Made by a program: the position numbers and the translations under genes. A model generated the notes under the pieces. The model had not been told where the DNA came from and ran no database searches. It was given only the letters and a program-made list of their open reading frames with translations. Of a stretch of 64,000 nucleotides of DNA, positions 60,301 through 64,000 are shown one piece after another. The stretch lies in the NCBI GenBank assembly GCA_950097015.1, contig CATNEN010000025.1, positions 2,904,001 through 2,968,000 on the forward strand. The letters are read 5' to 3'. Numbering within the stretch: position 1 is the stretch's first letter; every line of letters starts with the position of its first letter. This stretch comes from Macrostomum hystrix (Eukaryota; Platyhelminthes; Macrostomidae).

Positions 60301-63300
60301 TGAGGGATCTGGCCCATTTAGAATGAGGGATCTGACCCATTTAGAATGAGGATCTGACCCATTTAGAATGAGGGATCTGGCCCAGTTAGAATGAGGGATC
60401 TGACCCATTTAGAATGAGGGATCTGACCCATTTAGAATGAGGATCTGACCCATTTAGAATGAGGATCTGACCCAGTTAGAATGAGGGATCTGGCCCAATT
60501 AGAATGAGGGATCTGACCCATTTAGAATGAGGGATCTGACCGAATTAGAGTGAGGATCTGACCCATTTAGAATGAGGATCTGACCCATTTAGAATGAGGG
60601 ATCTGGCCCAGTTAGAATGAGGGATCTGACCCATTTAGAATGAGGGATCTGACCCATTTAGAATGAGGATCTGACCCATTTAGAATGAGGATCTGACCTA
60701 TTTAGAATGAGGGATCTGACCTATTTAGAATGAGGGATCTGACCCATTTAGAATGAGGGATCTGACCCATTTAGAATGAGGGATCTGACCCAATTAGAAT
60801 GAGGGATCTGACCCAGTTAGAATGAGGGATCTGACCCATTTAGAATGAGGATCTGACCCATTTAGAATGAGGGATCTGACCCAGTTAGAATGAGGGATCT
60901 GACCCATTTAGAATGAGGGATCTGACCCAGTTAGAATGAGGGATCTGACCCATTTAGAATGAGGATCTGACCCATTTAGAATGAGGGATCTGACCCAATT
61001 AGAATGAGGATCTGACCCATTTAGAATGAGGGATTCTGACCCAGTTAGAATGAGGATCTGACCCATTTAGAATGAGGATCTGACCCAGTTAGAATGAGGG
61101 ATCTGACCCATTTAGAATGAGGATCTGACCCATTTAGAATGAGGGATGTGACCCATTTAGAATGAGGGATCTGACCCTTTTAGAATGAGGGATCTGACCC
61201 ATTTAGAATGAGGATCTGACCCATTTAGAATGAGGGATCTGACCCAGTTAGAATGAGGATCTGACCCATTTAGAGTGAGGGATCTGACCCATTTAGAATG
61301 AGGATCTGACCCATTTAGAATGAGGGATCTGGCCCAATTAGAGTGAGGTATCTGACCCATTTAGAGTGAGGGATCTGACCCATTTAGAATGAGGATCTGA
61401 CCCATTTAGAATGAGGGATCTGACCCATTTAGAATGAGGGATCTGACCCAGTTAGAATGAGGGATCTGACCCATTTAGAATGAGGATCTTACCTATTTAG
61501 AATGAGGGATCTGACCCATTTAGAATGAGGGATCTGACCCATTTAGAATGAGGGATCTGACCCAGTTAGAATAAGGGATCTGACCCATTTAGAATGAGGG
61601 ATCTGACCCATTTAGAATGAGGGATCTGACCCATTTAGAATGAGGGATCTGACCCAGTTAGAATAAGGGATCTGACCCATTTAGAATGAGGGATCTGACC
61701 CAGTTAAAATGAGGGATCTGACCCATTTAGAATAAGGGATCTGACCCATTTAGAATGAGGGATCTGACCCAGTTAAAATGAGGGATCTGACCCATTTAGA
61801 ATGAGGGATCTGACCCATTTAGAATGAGGATCTGACCCATTTAGAATGAGGGATCTGACCCATTTAGAATGAGGGATCTGACCCATTTAGAATGAGGGAT
61901 CTGACCCAGTTAAAATGAGGGATCTGACCCATTTAGAATAAGGGATCTGACCTATTTAGAATGAGGGATCTGACCCATTTAGAATGAGGGATCTGAACCA
62001 TTTAGAATGAGGGATCTGACCCAGTTAGAATGAGGGATCTGACCTATTTAGAATGAGGGATCTGACCTATTTAAAGTGAGGGATCTGACCCAGTTAGAAT
62101 GAGGGATCTGACCCAGTTAGAATGAGGGATCTGACCCATTTAGAATGAGGGATCTGACCCAGTTAGAATGAGGGATCTGAACCATTTAGAATAAGGGATC
62201 TGACCTATTTAGAATGAGGGATCTGACCCAGTTAGAATGAGGGATCTGACCCATTTAGAATGAGGGATCTGACCCAGTTAAAATGAGGGATCTGACCTAT
62301 TTAGAATGAGGGATCTGACCCATTTAGAATGAGGGATCTGACCCAGTTAGAATGAGGGATCTGACCCATTTAGAATGAGGGATCTGACCCAGTTAAAATG
62401 AGGGATCTGACGCATTTAGAATAAGGGATCTGACCTATTTAGAATGAGGGATCTGACCCATTTAGAATGAGGGATCTGACCCATTTAGAATGAGGGATCT
62501 GACCCAGTTAGAATAAGGGATCTGACCCATTTAGAATGAGGGATCTGACCCATTTAGAATGAGGGATCTGACCCATTTAGAATGAGGGATCTGACCCAGT
62601 TAGAATAAGGGATCTGACCCATTTAGAATGAGGGATCTGACCCAGTTAAAATGAGGGATCTGACCCATTTAGAATAAGGGATCTGACCTATTTAGAATGA
62701 GGGATCTGACCCATTTAAAAAGAGGGATCTGACCCATTTAGAATGAGGGATCTGACCCATTTAGAATGAGGATCTGACCCATTTAGAATGAGGGATCTGA
62801 CCCATTTAGAATGAGGGATCTGACCCATTTAGAATGAGGATCTGACCCATTTAGAATGAGGGATCTGACCTATTTAGAATGAGGGATCTGACCCATTTAG
62901 AATGAGGGATCTGACCCATTTAGAATGAGGGATCTGACCCAGTTAGAATAAGGGATCTGACCCATTTAGAATGAGGGATCTGACCCATTTAGAATGAGGG
63001 ATCTGACCCATTTAGAATGAGGGATCTGACCCAGTTAGAATAAGGGATCTGACCCATTTAGAATGAGGGATCTGACCCAGTTAAAATGAGGGATCTGACC
63101 CATTTAGAATAAGGGATCTGACCCATTTAGAATGAGGGATCTGACCCAGTTAAAATGAGGGATCTGACCCATTTAGAATGAGGGATCTGACCCATTTAGA
63201 ATGAGGATCTGACCCATTTAGAATGAGGGATCTGACCCATTTAGAATGAGGGATCTGACCCATTTAGAATGAGAATCTGACCCAATTAGAATGAGGATCT

Positions 63301-64000
63301 GACCCATTTAGAATGAGGGATCTGACCCATTTAGAATGAGGGATCTGACCCAGTTAGAATGAGGGATCTGACCCATTTAGAATGAGGGATCTGACCCATT
63401 TAGAATGAGGGATCTGGCCCATTTAGAATGAGGGATCTGACCCATTTAGAATGAGGATCTGACCCAGTTAGAATGAGGATCTGACCCATTTAGAATGAGG
63501 GATCTGACCCAGTTAGAATGAGGGATCTGACCCATTTAGAATGAGGATCTGACCCATTTAGAATAAGGGATCTGACCCATTTAGAATGAGGATCTGACCC
63601 ATTTAGAATGAGGGATCTGACCCATTTAGAATGAGGGATCTGGCCCATTTAGAATTAGGGATCTGACCCATTTAGAATGAGGATCTGACCCATTTAGAAT
63701 GAGGGATCTGACCCATTTAGAATGAGGATCTGACCCATTTAGAATGAGGGATCTGACCCATTTAGAATGAGGGATCTGACCCATTTAGAATGAGGATCTG
63801 ACCCATTTAGAATGAGGGATCTGGCCCAGTTAGAATGAGGGATCTGACCCATTTAGAATGAGGGATCTGACCCATTTAGAATGAGGATCTGACCCATTTA
63901 GAATGAGGATCTGACCCATTTAGAATGAGGATCTGACCCATTTAGAATGAGGGATCTGGCCCAATTAGAATGAGGGATCTGACCCATTTAGAATGAGGGA
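36338..64000 (+). repeat. 27.7-kb satellite of 22/23-bp units (GGGATCTGACCC + ATTTAGAATGA), runs off window
   Basis: About 1,200 copies. The 23-bp unit is GGGATCTGACCC plus ATTTAGAATGA or AGTTAGAATGA. A 22-bp form lacking one G (AGGATCTGACCC) is absent at first, appears near 38450 and is common after about 43000. Minor variants: CCTATTTAG, AACCATTTAG, GAATAAGGG, TCTGGCCC, TTAGAGTGAGG. Almost every unit has a GATC. Where 22- and 23-bp units alternate, the 45-bp dimer keeps a frame open (SDPHSKWVRS on -). Near-identical 67-codon frames at 44660, 52437, 58976 and 61157, with longer relatives at 50228 and 55790, mark copies of one higher-order block and are not genes. Confidence 0.98.
52437..55280 (+). 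repeat. Higher-order block duplicated at 61157-64000 (offset 8,720)
   Basis: Rare variants recur at a constant offset of 8,720: the GACGCATTTAG monomer near 53691 and 62411, GAGAATCTGA at 54551 and 63271, and TATTTAAA at 53348 and 62068. The register holds with no net indel to the window edge, and I noted only a handful of mismatches. Upstream of 52437 the match continues with compensating one-base indels. Confidence 0.85.

Noticed and set aside
36338-64000. Recurring 60-104 codon frames (MGQIPHSNW...) repeated along the satellite
   Set aside because: They arise wherever 22- and 23-bp units alternate to give 45-bp dimers. Their recurrence reflects block duplication, not a gene family.

Overview
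This window is eukaryotic, almost certainly metazoan, nuclear DNA. The genes carry GT-AG introns of about 80 to 1,770 bases. The transposons are of eukaryotic type (Helitron, DD34D mariner, tRNA-like Pol III promoter remnants). GC-rich exons sit in AT-rich flanks, and about two thirds of the 64 kb is tandem repeat. A universal stress protein of the animal (cnidarian/lophotrochozoan/flatworm) style beside an SNX1/2-like sorting nexin suggests a spiralian such as a flatworm. That placement is inference; nothing here fixes the species.

Layout. 1-2776: the 3' part of a Helitron Rep-helicase gene on + with four introns, complete from the Pif1-type helicase to the stop. 3270-3431: a small element bounded by a perfect 15-bp inverted repeat. 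3725-5678: two copies of a short interspersed repeat around a GGAGG palindrome, the second abutting a 15-bp minisatellite. 6257-10750: a 4.5-kb array of 23-bp units, followed directly by an 18-bp array to 11138. 12913-15776: a three-exon sorting nexin (PX plus BAR) on -, whose second intron is almost wholly a 29-bp minisatellite. The same 29-bp family recurs at 19247-20090. 20552-21406: a 39-bp array. 22001-23381: an apparently intact mariner with matching terminal inverted repeats. 24692-27114: a two-exon universal stress protein on +, whose intron holds a hairpin, a foldback element with a decayed coding relic, and a 20-bp minisatellite ending beside the splice acceptor. 27424-27737: a 44-bp array with a hairpin in most units. 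28467-33530: a 5-kb, nearly T-free, 14-bp array. 34187-35432: a 28-bp array. 36338-64000: a 27.7-kb satellite of 22/23-bp units that runs off the window.

How the parts relate. Only two host genes are supported: the sorting nexin (endosomal membrane remodelling) and the universal stress protein (nucleotide-binding stress response). They are divergent and about 8.9 kb apart, with no sign of joint function. The rest is mobile DNA and tandem repeats. Nearly all of the longest open frames, including those of more than 1,600 codons, are products of stop-free repeats and are not genes.

The most unusual content is the density and diversity of minisatellite families. Some appear in more than one place, two are placed inside introns, and the big satellite has a layered higher-order structure, including an 8,720-base-spaced, nearly identical duplication. 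I found no convincing new gene system. Exon borders were placed by eye from splice motifs, frame and family conservation.
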